This document shows positions 43,306 through 52,122 of a stretch of 64,000 bases of DNA, piece by piece. The stretch is from Ravibacter sp964559125 (lineage in GTDB: Bacteria; Bacteroidota; Bacteroidia; Cytophagales; Spirosomataceae). Where the stretch lies: NCBI GenBank assembly GCA_964559125.1, contig CAZLGW010000032.1, positions 4,377-68,376 on the forward strand, in the 5' to 3' direction. The stretch's first letter is position 1; every line of letters starts with the position of its first letter. The position numbers were made by a program, and so were the translations under genes. The notes beneath the pieces were generated by a model that searched no databases, was not told the origin of the DNA, and saw only the letters and a program-made list of their open reading frames with translations.

Positions 43306-43614
43306 ATGGAAGCTGAAAGAATTGTCGCCGCCGTCCTGGTAAGAAAACCGCTGGAATCTGTCTGGGAGCGCTGGACACATCCGGCGGATATGGAAGAATG
43401 GGAAAGCCGGCGGAATTACGAAAAGGTAATCCCGCTCCGGATGATCAGCTATGTTTTTGGCGACGGCAGGAAGGGCTGCGTGGAATTTCAGCATATTGAC
43501 AGGAATACGATCATCAGAGAAAGCTTTGAGCCTGACCCGGGTATACTCCTGGAAAGGCAGCGGGAGAGCTGCCAGGCCAGGCTCGACCGGTTTAGGGAAT
43601 ACATGGAGTTATAA
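43306..43614 (+). CDS. Internally shortened SRPBCC/AHSA1-like protein
   Basis: The N-terminal part (AVLVRKPLESVWERWTHPAD) and the C-terminal part (VFGDGRKGCVEFQHIDRNT, then RESCQARLDRFREYMEL) match the AHSA1-type START-like fold. Between EEW and NYEKVIPLRMISY roughly 35-40 residues present in normal members, the central beta strands, are missing. The frame stays open over 102 residues. It may be a degenerate gene after an in-frame deletion. It lies 11 bases after the VOC gene. Confidence 0.7.
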   Translation: MEAERIVAAVLVRKPLESVWERWTHPADMEEWESRRNYEKVIPLRMISYVFGDGRKGCVEFQHIDRNTIIRESFEPDPGILLERQRESCQARLDRFREYMEL

Positions 43615-43648
43615 TCTTGTCTCTGAAACCTTAAAATTATCTATTACA

Positions 43649-44143
43649 ATGAAAACTTTGATAACAACAGATCCTGAGAAGGCTACCTTCCAGGCAAAAA
43701 GGGAATTTGCAGCAGATTTATCGCTTGTCTGGAGAGCCTGGACGGAGGCGGAGCTACTCGATCAGTGGTGGGCGCCCAAACCCTGGAAAACCGAAACAAA
43801 ATTCATGGATTTCAGGCCCGGCGGGCGCTGGCTATATGATATGGTAGGTCCGGAAGGAGAGCGGCACGGGTGCCTGCAGAGGTATGAAGAGATAAGGAAG
43901 GAGGATTTCTTTACCGGCGAGGACGCCTTTACCGACAACGAAGGGAACGTCAATGAAGAGATGCCGGTAGGATTCTGGAGAAACACCTTTGTGGCAACCG
44001 AAAGAGGAACGCTTGTCACTTCCTTTATACAATATCCCGGCAGGGAAGCGCTGGAAGCAATAGTCAACATGGGTATGGCCGAGGGGCTGAGCATGGCGCA
44101 GGACAACCTGGATGAGCTTCTTGCGACATGGGCGCATATCTAA
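43649..44143 (+). CDS. SRPBCC-domain (AHSA1/YndB-like) protein
   Basis: This is a complete SRPBCC domain of 164 residues: KREFAADLSLVWRAWTEAEL, WWAPKPWKTETKFMDFRPGG, then a C-terminal helix MAEGLSMAQDNLDELLATW. I chose the ATG at 43649, where the domain starts; earlier in-frame codons overlap the preceding gene. Members bind hydrophobic small molecules, and the exact role is unknown. The stop codon overlaps lpxK on the other strand by four bases. Confidence 0.9.
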   Translation: MKTLITTDPEKATFQAKREFAADLSLVWRAWTEAELLDQWWAPKPWKTETKFMDFRPGGRWLYDMVGPEGERHGCLQRYEEIRKEDFFTGEDAFTDNEGNVNEEMPVGFWRNTFVATERGTLVTSFIQYPGREALEAIVNMGMAEGLSMAQDNLDELLATWAHI

Positions 44144-45198
44144 GCTGATTTCTCTGAAGCTTTCCGGATTATGAGCGAATCAAAGCGCTCTTTTTCATGC
44201 ATCTCCACTTCCATGGGGATATAAAAGGATCTTTCGGCTACGCCGGCCTGAATGGCCAGCGGCATCAGCTTGACCATGTCTTTTTCGGTAGTCAGAAGCG
44301 CCAGGTCCTTATCATCGGCTATCCCGGTTTTTAGCAGATCGTGCAGGGTATAGTCATGATGATCCGGGAAGTCGGAAAAATGCGTGATCCGGTACTTGCT
44401 ACGTATGAATTCTTCGAAGACGTTGTTCTGCGCCAGCCCGGAGATTCCTGCTATCCGTGGGTAGGCACCTGCTTTGCCGATACCGGTAAACGGCAGTTCG
44501 GCACCATACACTACAGATGAGAAAAAAACAGGAGGCCTGCTGCCTGCATACCTGCGGATCTGCTGCGTGATGCCGTCTTTTTCCCCGGATGAAAGATCTT
44601 GGGGGGATTTTGTCACTATAATGATATCTGCCCTGCGGCTCCCCTTTTTTCGTTCCCTGAGGTTGCCGACAGGAAAAGGCAGGTCGGTATAAAACAGCCG
44701 GTTATAATCGGTGAGCATGATATCGGTATGACGCGCAATAGCGCGGTGCTGGAAAGCATCGTCAAGCAGGATCACGCTGGTTTCCGGGAATTCCGTGGCA
44801 ATTTTTCTGGCAGCTTCGGCTCTTTTTTCCGCCACAATTACCCTGATATCATCGGAAAACTTGCGGTAATATTGTAGCGGCTCGTCGCCGATTTCAGCGG
44901 CCGGGCTGTTGTTGCCCGCTACCCGGAGGCCCGTTGTTTTCCTGCCATACCCACGGCTGACGACCACGATCCTATACCGGTTTTTCAGCAGGCGTACCAG
45001 GTATTCGATCATCGGGGTCTTACCGGTGCCGCCTACAGTCAGGTTGCCGACTGAAATGGCAGGACAGGGTGGGGGATAGTGCTCAAAGAACCCTTTGTCG
45101 TAGCCATAGTTACGCAGGTCGGTGATTGCGCCGTACAGCCAGCTGAAGGGTGTAAGCGCCGCTTTGACCAGGAAATTGTTGCGGATCGGGTCGCTCAA
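44140..45198 (-). CDS. lpxK: Tetraacyldisaccharide 4'-kinase
   Basis: LpxK phosphorylates the 4' position of the lipid A disaccharide at the inner membrane. The P-loop is in SVGNLTVGGTGKTPMIEYLV. Further family motifs are VVSRGYGRKTTG, GDEPLQYYRKF and ILLDDAFQHRAI. It has 352 residues, the usual length, and the N-terminal part has a membrane-associated helix. It stands alone on its strand with 56 bases to the divergent menC gene. Confidence 0.95.
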   Translation of the reverse strand: MSDPIRNNFLVKAALTPFSWLYGAITDLRNYGYDKGFFEHYPPPCPAISVGNLTVGGTGKTPMIEYLVRLLKNRYRIVVVSRGYGRKTTGLRVAGNNSPAAEIGDEPLQYYRKFSDDIRVIVAEKRAEAARKIATEFPETSVILLDDAFQHRAIARHTDIMLTDYNRLFYTDLPFPVGNLRERKKGSRRADIIIVTKSPQDLSSGEKDGITQQIRRYAGSRPPVFFSSVVYGAELPFTGIGKAGAYPRIAGISGLAQNNVFEEFIRSKYRITHFSDFPDHHDYTLHDLLKTGIADDKDLALLTTEKDMVKLMPLAIQAGVAERSFYIPMEVEMHEKERFDSLIIRKASEKSA

Positions 45199-45254
45199 GA
45201 TCGGCTAATTTTTATAATTTGTCCGTCAAATTAAGCAGAATAGCGTTTATAAAC

Positions 45255-46319
45255 ATGTCCCTGTTACTTTCTTTTGTACCTCATACGCTGAAGTTTAAAT
45301 TTGAAGCCGGTACCTCCCGCGGTGTGCTGACGTCCAAAACAACCTATATCGTCACCATAAGGGATTACGAATTCCCTGAGGTATACGGGGTGGGTGAGTG
45401 CGGACCGCTGAAAGGGCTGAGTCCCGACGACCTACCTGATATTGAAAGCATCCTTACCGGGCTGGCCGGTAATTTCAACCGCCTCTCCCTCGAACCGGAG
45501 GGATGGGATATCGCCGAATTGCTCGACCTTCTCGTTCCCCTGCACTATCCGGCCGTCAGGTTCGGCCTGGAAATGGCCCTTCACGACTTCCGTAACGGGG
45601 GAAGGAGGATTTATTTCGACAATGATTTTTCGAGGGGAAATCAGTCGATCGATATCAATGGCCTTATCTGGATGGGGACGCCCGTTTTTATGGAAGAACA
45701 GATAGAAGCTAAACTGGCTTCGGGCTATAAGACCCTCAAAATGAAAGTGGGCGCCATCGATTTTGAACAGGAATGCCGGCTTCTGGCGGGGATCAGGAAC
45801 CGGTTTTCTGCGGACGAAATCACCTTACGGGTCGATGCAAACGGTGCTTTCCGGCCGGGCGACGCCCTCCGGAAGCTGGAGCGACTGGCCGCTTTCGACC
45901 TTCATTCTATTGAACAACCGGTAAGGAAAGGCCAGCCGGAGCTTATGGCCCGGCTTGTACAGGAATCGCCTTTGCCGATCGCACTCGACGAGGAGCTTAT
46001 CGGTATCGTTTCGGAACCGGATAAAAGAAAATTGCTGGAAAGTATACGACCTCCTTATATTATCCTGAAGCCCACCCTGCTCGGTGGATTCGCTGAGACG
46101 CGTCAGTGGATAGAAATTGCGGAGGAAACCGGGATTAAGTGGTGGATCACCTCTGCACTGGAGTCGAACATAGGGTTAAACGCTATCGCCCAGTTTACGG
46201 CCGGGTTTGGAAATCCGCTCCCCCAGGGGCTTGGGACCGGCCAGCTTTACGAGAATAATTTTGCGTCGGGGCTGGTGATCGAAAACGGACGTTTGAGACT
46301 CGTGCCTGGTTTGGAGTAG
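45255..46319 (+). CDS. menC: o-Succinylbenzoate synthase (enolase superfamily)
   Basis: MenC dehydrates SHCHC to o-succinylbenzoate in menaquinone synthesis. The enolase-superfamily residues are seen in TLKMKVG (Lys), LRVDANGAF (Asp), HSIEQPV (Glu), IALDEEL (Asp) and IILKPTL (Lys). WWITSALESNIGLNAIAQ is typical of Bacteroidota MenC. A dipeptide epimerase is the main alternative. The ATG at 45255 fits the family; a TTG at 45219 would add 12 residues. No other men genes lie in the window. Confidence 0.85.
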   Translation: MSLLLSFVPHTLKFKFEAGTSRGVLTSKTTYIVTIRDYEFPEVYGVGECGPLKGLSPDDLPDIESILTGLAGNFNRLSLEPEGWDIAELLDLLVPLHYPAVRFGLEMALHDFRNGGRRIYFDNDFSRGNQSIDINGLIWMGTPVFMEEQIEAKLASGYKTLKMKVGAIDFEQECRLLAGIRNRFSADEITLRVDANGAFRPGDALRKLERLAAFDLHSIEQPVRKGQPELMARLVQESPLPIALDEELIGIVSEPDKRKLLESIRPPYIILKPTLLGGFAETRQWIEIAEETGIKWWITSALESNIGLNAIAQFTAGFGNPLPQGLGTGQLYENNFASGLVIENGRLRLVPGLE

Positions 46320-46394
46320 GATCTGCCGTTTGACCTGATTGACCGCCGTGTGGTCGCAAAGCCCGTCAAGCGTCATATATCGTAATTTCAGACC

Positions 46395-47452
46395 CTACGC
46401 TTTCACTTTCAGCTTCATAAATTCACTGAAACGATCAACAGCTTCTGTAAATGCCCTGTTTTGATTTTTGTTCAGCGGTTTGAAAAAGTCAACTTCCATA
46501 TCAACTGTATTTTTTAATATGGTGCGTTTCCAGGTCCCGATTACCTGCCCGTCGGCCAGGATCATACTGTCATAACGAAAAGGGGCGCCGTTTCTCAAGG
46601 TCATGATGGCGCTTCTGTCTTTATAGCCCATTATAAACTCGTCGTAGACCGGGAGCAGGTGGATTTTATCTGACTTTTTTAACGCGGATAGCTGTCGTCG
46701 GGATGAAAAATGTATTCCTGCTGTTCTATTATTTCTTTCTGTAAAAGCGCCTTGTTCATTTCCATCCCCTTTTTACAATCGGTAATAGTCAGCCCAGACC
46801 AGGTTGCGAAATCTTTAACAGTTGCCGGACCCCTGCTGCTGAAGTAGCGTTTAGATAGTTCTGCCAATGCTTCGTCCTTTTCTAATGATTTTCCGCACTT
46901 TACCCTTTCATCCAATAAAGCATAGGTAAACTGGTTCCCTTGCCTTGGGCCGCTGCAGATAACTCCTTCCAATTCGGCATTCATCATGATATAGCTCAGA
47001 CGGTGTCCTTTAGCAAGGATATCGTTTTTTTTAAGTTCCTCGTTGATGGCTTCACGGGTAAGCTGTTTTCCGCCCTGTAAGGTTTCAACTATAATTTCAT
47101 TACAGCGGTTGAGAACTTTTTCACCCAGTTCCAGCCGGCGGTACATGAAGGCATTTACTTTATGCACTCTCGGAGCGGTCAGCTTGAGCAGCCAGTGGAT
47201 ATCGGCGGCGGATACAAAATGCCACGTGGGCCTTAGTAAGTGTGTCCGCAATATTCTGCCCTCAGCCAGTTCTTTTTCAATATCACAATCTGTAAGGTGT
47301 GGCAAACGTAAACCAAGTCCCCATTTTGTCGGACCGTATTCCTGTCCCTGAACGGCGCCAAACCATTCCACCATTTCAACTGCCGATTTTATCCGGGTAT
47401 CGGCAAGCTGCTGATTGATCAGACGGTATCGGGCTATTTCTGCGAAAGTCAT
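46395..47452 (-). pseudogene. Frameshifted winged-helix DNA-binding protein (HTH_42/AlkZ-like)
   Basis: Two consecutive frames form one gene. The first (46679-47452, 257 residues) has the winged-helix DNA-binding pattern (YRLINQQLADTRIKSAVEMV, GPTKWGLGLRLP, LLRPTWHFVSAADIHWLLKL) and stops after DDSYPR. The second continues as KKSDKIHLLPVYDEFIMGYK and on to MKLKVKA, the usual C-terminal part (LLP..DE..GY.DR). The reading frame changes near the CGTTAAAAAAG run (46675-46684). A stop codon precedes any slippery codon, so a frameshift mutation or sequencing error is more likely than recoding. Intact relatives may be DNA glycosylases of the AlkZ type. Confidence 0.8.
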
Positions 47453-47494
47453 TCTAACCGCTCTGCTCAGGGTTGTACCTTTATAGGGAGTGTA

Positions 47495-47956
47495 TCATTT
47501 ATTTTTCTTATTCCGGCGCTTTTCGGCCCTGTGTATCCGCTTCATAGCCCATCGTGGCGTTTTACTCTGCATGGTATACCAGGGGCGCCTTTCCATAGAA
47601 TCAGAACCGTCGTCAGTATAATCAGAACGATCGTGCTGAACCCTGGACTGGTTCAGCACGGTCATGGTATTTCCGTGGCCTATAACGGTAGAATGGGTTC
47701 CGTTGGGATTTACGACTGTTTTGATGCTGCCGTGGTCGATAATGGTCGAATGCGTACCGTTAGGGTTCACAAGTGTCTTGATCCCGCCGCTGCCGATGAT
47801 GGTCGAATGCGTACCGTTCGGGTTCACAATTGTTTTGATACCACCACCGTTGTCAATCACAGTGGAATGAGTCCCGTCAGGGTTTATGATAATTTGCTGG
47901 GCATAAGATGCAGCCGTAAAAACAGCAGCCGTCATAGCAAGAAACCACCTCTTCAT
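47495..47956 (-). CDS. Secreted tandem-repeat protein (NPNGTHST repeats)
   Basis: A signal peptide ending SYAQ is followed by four tandem repeats of 19-20 residues (residues 25-44, 45-63, 64-82 and 83-101). Each has the form NPNGTHST[IV]I-x-[HNS]G-x-IKT[LV]V. The C-terminal 45 residues are strongly basic (RAEKRRNKKNK). The protein has 153 residues. The repeats are predicted to form short beta strands, perhaps a small solenoid or surface fibre. I recognise no family. A good promoter lies directly upstream. Confidence 0.8.
   Translation of the reverse strand: MKRWFLAMTAAVFTAASYAQQIIINPDGTHSTVIDNGGGIKTIVNPNGTHSTIIGSGGIKTLVNPNGTHSTIIDHGSIKTVVNPNGTHSTVIGHGNTMTVLNQSRVQHDRSDYTDDGSDSMERRPWYTMQSKTPRWAMKRIHRAEKRRNKKNK
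47654..47884 (-). repeat. Four tandem 57-60-bp coding repeats
   Basis: Within the secreted repeat protein the DNA repeats with a 57-base period (60 for the first unit); GTCGAATGCGTACCGTT occurs in two neighbouring units on the + strand. Copy number could vary by slippage between strains. Confidence 0.8.
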
Positions 47957-47976
47957 CTGTCTTGAAGTTTACAGTA

Positions 47977-48007
47977 CAAATTTAAAAGAAATGGTGACAT
48001 TTGCAAG
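47977..48007 (-). promoter_or_regulatory. Promoter of the secreted repeat protein
   Basis: On the minus strand CTTG (48007-48004), 19 bases, then TAAATTTG (47984-47977) matches the Bacteroidota promoter consensus with one mismatch in the -33 box. The start lies near 47973, 17 bases before the ATG. Confidence 0.6.
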
Positions 48008-48080
48008 CAACGGCCTGAACCCGGAAATCCCTTATGCCGGGAAGTCCGGGTTGTTTTAAGCGCCTCCTCGTCGCAGATTT

Positions 48081-48455
48081 TTAATTGCTGGCAGTAAGTA
48101 AGCGACGACCCAATTCGGGGAAGCGGATAAAAGCGGTGATCCAGACCAGGGTCTGAACGAATATCGCCATTACGACAGGCTGCTGGTGCTGCAGGTGCGT
48201 GACGATCGCGCCGCCCAGGTAGGCTGCCAGCAGTAACGTACCGACAATGCCGGTCCTGGGTATGATGAACAGGATCAGTGAAATGATCTCGATGACACCT
48301 ATAAATTGGTAAGTGGCAGCGTCAATCCCGACGGAAGCAGCCTGTGCGACCGCGCTTTCATTTTGTGTGAGTTTCATGAACGCACTCATCGACAGAAGCA
48401 GGCCTAAAATGATAGTGAGTGTCCATCCGGTAATGTTGATTGTTTTTTGAGACAT
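48081..48455 (-). CDS. DoxX-like membrane protein
   Basis: Four membrane helices in 124 residues (TLTIILGLLLSMSAFMKL, YQFIGVIEIISLILFIIP, GTLLLAAYLGGAIVTHL, AIFVQTLVWITAFIRFP) match the DoxX-like family. The function in this branch is uncertain; relatives take part in thiol or redox homeostasis. It is divergent from an HxlR regulator, a very common pairing, so it is probably its target. Confidence 0.88.
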   Translation of the reverse strand: MSQKTINITGWTLTIILGLLLSMSAFMKLTQNESAVAQAASVGIDAATYQFIGVIEIISLILFIIPRTGIVGTLLLAAYLGGAIVTHLQHQQPVVMAIFVQTLVWITAFIRFPELGRRLLTASN

Positions 48456-48476
48456 GAGATTTAATTTTTAGTTCTG

Positions 48477-48508
48477 TTGCAAATTTCGGATCTGTTACTA
48501 TACATTTG
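48477..48508 (+). promoter_or_regulatory. hxlR promoter
   Basis: TTG (48477-48479), 21 bases, then TACATTTG (48501-48508), a perfect -7 box. The start would be near 48512, just upstream of the tandem repeats. Confidence 0.55.
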
Positions 48509-48515
48509 TTATCTG

Positions 48516-48551
48516 TTACAAAAAGGATAGTACTTACAAAAAGAATAGTAT
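48516..48551. repeat. Tandem 18-bp direct repeat, candidate HxlR operator
   Basis: TTACAAAAAGGATAGTAC (48516-48533) is followed without a gap by TTACAAAAAGAATAGTAT (48534-48551), identical at 16 of 18 positions. The pair fills the space between the inferred hxlR transcription start and its ATG. The position suits a repressor site. Confidence 0.7.
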
Positions 48552-48890
48552 ATGCATACCGTCGAAAGCTGCCGTAAAGCCAACCTGGCCATCAGGGATA
48601 CGCTGGATATAGTAGGAGGGAAGTGGAAGCTGGTACTGATCTCCGTTTTAAGAAGCGGCAGTAAGGGATTTAACGAGCTGTCGAGAGAAACCGGCATTTC
48701 GCCGCGCATCCTGTCCAAAGAGCTGCATGAGCTTGAAATGAACGGACTGGTAAGCCGTACCGTCTGCAATACCAAGCCGGTTACGGTAGAATACGCCCTG
48801 ACGTCCTACAGCGAAACCCTGGGCGAAGTGCTTATCGCGATGGAGAAATGGGGGCAACAGCACAGGAAAAAGATCCTTACGACAGAATAA
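48552..48890 (+). CDS. HxlR-family transcriptional regulator
   Basis: This MarR/HxlR-type winged helix of 112 residues shows DIVGGKWKLVLISVLRSGSK, FNELSRETGISPRILSKELH and VEYALTSYSETLGEVLIAM. Cys7 in HTVESCRKAN is at the conserved position that senses oxidants or electrophiles in relatives such as YodB and QorR. It probably represses itself and the divergent doxX-like gene. Confidence 0.92.
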   Translation: MHTVESCRKANLAIRDTLDIVGGKWKLVLISVLRSGSKGFNELSRETGISPRILSKELHELEMNGLVSRTVCNTKPVTVEYALTSYSETLGEVLIAMEKWGQQHRKKILTTE

Positions 48891-49096
48891 AGGGGATTCA
48901 TTACTTTGAAATGCTAATTATTGAGGCAAATACCTTATTTTTGCCGCCGCTATGAAGATTACTCAATATACAACATTTATCGCCAGACCCTGGATTGCCT
49001 GATCCGGGAGGACTGGTGCTTCCTGCCTGCGTTTCAGAGGACGGCCCCTAGCGGCCCGTTTCCTGTATTGTTGTATATTTTTCTCAAGAATTTCTT

Positions 49097-50323
49097 ATGG
49101 AAAATCAGAAGTGGTTCCGCACCTATCTGTTTATTTGGTCGGGACAGTTTATATCGATGCTCAGCAGCTATGCGGTCAATTTTGCCGTGATTATCTGGCT
49201 GAGCCTTCATTATCAGTCTGCGGAAGTACTGGCTTTTGCCGGAATCGCCGGCATGCTTCCCCAGGCTGTGATCGGCCCGTTCGCGGGTGTTTTTATCGAC
49301 CGCTGGGATCGAAAAAAGGTAATGATCTTCTCAGACACCTTTATTGCCCTTTGTACCTGGGCCATGACTTTTGTCCTGAACGACGACGGCGCCGATCTTA
49401 TCTGGATTTACCTGCTGCTGGGGTGCCGCTCGGTGGGGACCGCCTTTCATTCTCCGGCGATGCAGGCTGTAGCGCCCCTGATTGTTCCGGAAGCTGCGTT
49501 GCTGCGGGTGTCAGGAATTAACCAGATGCTGCAATCGGTGAGCAGCATTGCCGGTCCGGCTCTGGGGACCCTGGCCATCACTTATTTTCCCATTTCAAGA
49601 GTGCTTTACCTGGACGTGTTCGGCGCCCTGGCAGCGGTCACATCGTTGTTTTTTGTCACCATTCCCCGCCTGAAAACCGGTGGCGAATCTTCTGTTTCGG
49701 CAGTTCTGACTGAACTGAAGGAAGGGTTCCAGGCCATCTATATCAATCGCGGACTCGGCTTCCTGTTTCTGTATGCGATGATCGCCACCTTTTTTATCAT
49801 GCCGGTTGCGGTGATGTTCCCTCTTCTTACTACAGGGCATTATGCCGGTGGGAAATGGGAGATGAGCCTGATCGAAATCGTATGGGGTATAGGAATGCTT
49901 GTGGGCGGATCGCTCCTGGGATTAATGCGGGTGAGTATTTCCAAAGTGATCCTTGTCAATGCGATGCATATCATCCTGGGACTTACTTTTGTATTATCGG
50001 GTTATTTCCCAGCCTCGTGGTTTATCGGTTTTGTTTTGCTGACAACTATAGGCGGGATCGGGATGTCAGTCTTTTCGGCAGCATTTATGACCATTATCCA
50101 GGAAGAAGTGGCCCCCCAAATGCTGGGCCGCGTGTTTTCGCTTTACTTCAGCATGGCGGTGCTTCCCAGTATCATCGGCCTGCTGTTTACCGGGTTTGTC
50201 GCTGAAATGATAGGTGTTGCCAATGCGTTTGTAATATCCGGGGCCATGATGATGCTGGTAGGGGTCGTCTCATTTTTCACGCCGGTACTGATGCAGTTAG
50301 GGAAAGAAAAAAGTCAGTCATGA
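49097..50323 (+). CDS. MFS efflux-type transporter
   Basis: Twelve membrane helices in 408 residues fit the MFS group of macrolide-type exporters (Pfam MFS_1/MFS_3). Motif A is seen in GPFAGVFIDRWDRKKVMIF, and FLFIWSGQFISMLSSYAVNF-like sequence opens the protein (YLFIWSGQFISMLSSYA). The conserved NQMLQSVSSIAGPALGTLAI is typical of the group. The substrate is unknown. It overlaps the next gene by four bases. Confidence 0.9.
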   Translation: MENQKWFRTYLFIWSGQFISMLSSYAVNFAVIIWLSLHYQSAEVLAFAGIAGMLPQAVIGPFAGVFIDRWDRKKVMIFSDTFIALCTWAMTFVLNDDGADLIWIYLLLGCRSVGTAFHSPAMQAVAPLIVPEAALLRVSGINQMLQSVSSIAGPALGTLAITYFPISRVLYLDVFGALAAVTSLFFVTIPRLKTGGESSVSAVLTELKEGFQAIYINRGLGFLFLYAMIATFFIMPVAVMFPLLTTGHYAGGKWEMSLIEIVWGIGMLVGGSLLGLMRVSISKVILVNAMHIILGLTFVLSGYFPASWFIGFVLLTTIGGIGMSVFSAAFMTIIQEEVAPQMLGRVFSLYFSMAVLPSIIGLLFTGFVAEMIGVANAFVISGAMMMLVGVVSFFTPVLMQLGKEKSQS

Positions 50324-51024
50324 TAGAATTTCCGCCACCTTCGGTTTACCCTTTCGGCATCCGCGTAGACGAGCCGGTAGCGACGCTCACCGACCTGCTG
50401 GTTTCGGCGGTTTCCCTGTACGCCTACCTGCGGATGAAGCGCAAGGGGCTGAATGCCTGGTCGCAGGTTCATTTCCGCCACTATTTCCTGCTGGTATCCG
50501 TCGCTACGTTGCTCGGCGGGTTGATAGGGCACGGTTTCCTGTATGCATTCGGCTTTGCATGGAAGCTGCCCGGATGGATCGTAGGCATTGTTTCTGTAGC
50601 GCTCGTTGAGCGGGCTGCCATATCGCATGCACAGCGCCTGATCCGGCCCGGGATAGGCAGATTTTTCCTCGTTTTCAACATCATTGAAATGATCGCGATC
50701 CTGGTTGTCACCATTGTCACGCTCGATTTCAAGTGGGTGGAGTATCACAATGGGTACGGGTTGATCGTTAATGTGGCAGGTTTCCACGGCTATGCCTGGT
50801 ACAGGACGAAAGACAGAGGGAGCCTGATTATTCTGGGCGCAGTAGGTATTACGGCGATCGCGTCGGTCGTATTTACCCGTCACCTCTCGCTGCATACATG
50901 GTTCAACTACATCGATATAAGCCACGTACTGCTGGCGATCGCCGCTTATGTGATGTACCTGGGGGCTATCAGGCTCGATACGAGGGGACAGAAGGTGCGG
51001 GGGGCAATCTTTCAAAAAAAGTGA
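50320..51024 (+). CDS. Integral membrane protein of unknown function
   Basis: There are about seven membrane helices in 234 residues (for example FLLVSVATLLGGLIGHGFLY and FFLVFNIIEMIAILVVTIVT). Conserved-looking polar residues in the membrane (His in GHGFLY, FHGYAWY, and TRHLSLHTW) suggest a channel, enzyme or heme-like site, but none can be assigned. It starts inside the stop codon region of the MFS gene, so the two are likely translated together. It may be one of the Bacteroidota DUF families (DUF6962), from memory and uncertain. Confidence 0.75.
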   Translation: MIEFPPPSVYPFGIRVDEPVATLTDLLVSAVSLYAYLRMKRKGLNAWSQVHFRHYFLLVSVATLLGGLIGHGFLYAFGFAWKLPGWIVGIVSVALVERAAISHAQRLIRPGIGRFFLVFNIIEMIAILVVTIVTLDFKWVEYHNGYGLIVNVAGFHGYAWYRTKDRGSLIILGAVGITAIASVVFTRHLSLHTWFNYIDISHVLLAIAAYVMYLGAIRLDTRGQKVRGAIFQKK

Positions 51025-51072
51025 TACCTTGGCAAGCCGGTTCCGTTTAGCCGGTATGAGGAAAATACAAAT

Positions 51073-52098
51073 ATGTACAGTTTTAAGAACGATTACAGCG
51101 AAGGCGCCCACCCCCGCATTCTCGAGGCGCTCGTTGAAAACAACACTTCCCAGCAGCAGGGGTATGGCGAGGACGAGTATTCTATACGTGCGTGTGAGCT
51201 GATCCGGGCGAAGTTGGGAAACCCGTATTCGGCCGTTCACCTGGTATCGGGCGGCACGCAGGCAAACCTGGTGATGATTGCTTCAGTCCTCAAACCGCAT
51301 GAGTCGGTTATTTCGGCTGCTTCAGGACATATCTTTCGTCACGAGACAGGTGCTATCGAAGCTACGGGCCATCGCATCGAAATTATCGCTACGCCCGACG
51401 GAAAGCTGTCGCCGGAGCTAATCGCGGACTTTCTCCTGGAGGTGGAAGAAGTGCATATGTGCCGGCCGCGCATGGTTTACATATCCAACTCCACCGAACT
51501 GGGAACTCACTATATGAAGCAGGAATTGGTAGCCCTCCGGGAGTACTGTGAGAAGAACGATCTGTACCTTTATCTCGACGGGGCCCGCCTCGGTTCGGGC
51601 CTTGATGCCGGCGATATCAGCTTTGCCGATCTCGGCAGGTATACTGATGCCTTTTACATCGGTGGGACTAAAAACGGCGCGTTGCTGGGAGAAGCTATCG
51701 TGATCAATAATGCGTCCTTACAGGAATATTTCAGCTATCATCTGAAAATGCGCGGAGCGCTGCTGGCAAAGGGCCGGGTACTGGGCGTCCAGTTTGCGAC
51801 GCTGTTTGCCGACGACCTTTACTTTGAAATCGGTGCGCATATGAACCGTACAGCCGCCATGCTGACGACTGCCTTCACGCAGTTGGGCTACGGCTTCCTT
51901 GCGCCTTCCAGGACAAACCAGATTTTCCCGATCCTTCCGGAGACGGTGATCGCGGGACTTCAGGAGAATTATGATTTTTACACCTGGCAGAAAACAGATG
52001 ATGGGAATGCGGCTATAAGGCTGGTGACCAGCTGGGCTACGGGAGATGAGATTATCGAACGGTTTGCAGAAGATCTGGCTCGTCTTACTAAGAGTTAG
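51073..52098 (+). CDS. Low-specificity L-threonine aldolase-type PLP enzyme
   Basis: This fold-type I PLP enzyme of the beta-eliminating lyase group has 341 residues. Cofactor-binding motifs are HLVSGGTQANLVMIASVL, YLYLDGARLGSGLD (Asp) and DAFYIGGTKNGALLGEAIVI (Schiff-base Lys in GTKNG). The N-terminus FKNDYSEGAHPRILEAL fits threonine aldolases that cleave L-threonine to glycine and acetaldehyde. It is monocistronic or weakly linked to the membrane protein gene upstream (48-base gap). Confidence 0.9.
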   Translation: MYSFKNDYSEGAHPRILEALVENNTSQQQGYGEDEYSIRACELIRAKLGNPYSAVHLVSGGTQANLVMIASVLKPHESVISAASGHIFRHETGAIEATGHRIEIIATPDGKLSPELIADFLLEVEEVHMCRPRMVYISNSTELGTHYMKQELVALREYCEKNDLYLYLDGARLGSGLDAGDISFADLGRYTDAFYIGGTKNGALLGEAIVINNASLQEYFSYHLKMRGALLAKGRVLGVQFATLFADDLYFEIGAHMNRTAAMLTTAFTQLGYGFLAPSRTNQIFPILPETVIAGLQENYDFYTWQKTDDGNAAIRLVTSWATGDEIIERFAEDLARLTKS

Positions 52099-52122
52099 AA
52101 TAGCTTCTGCGTGGCTTAGGAG

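Noticed and set aside
46671..46686. Programmed -1 frameshifting at the A AAA AAG run of the winged-helix gene
   Set aside because: In the upstream frame a TAA stop codon is reached before any slippery codon, so ribosomes could not slip there. A mutation or sequencing error is simpler.
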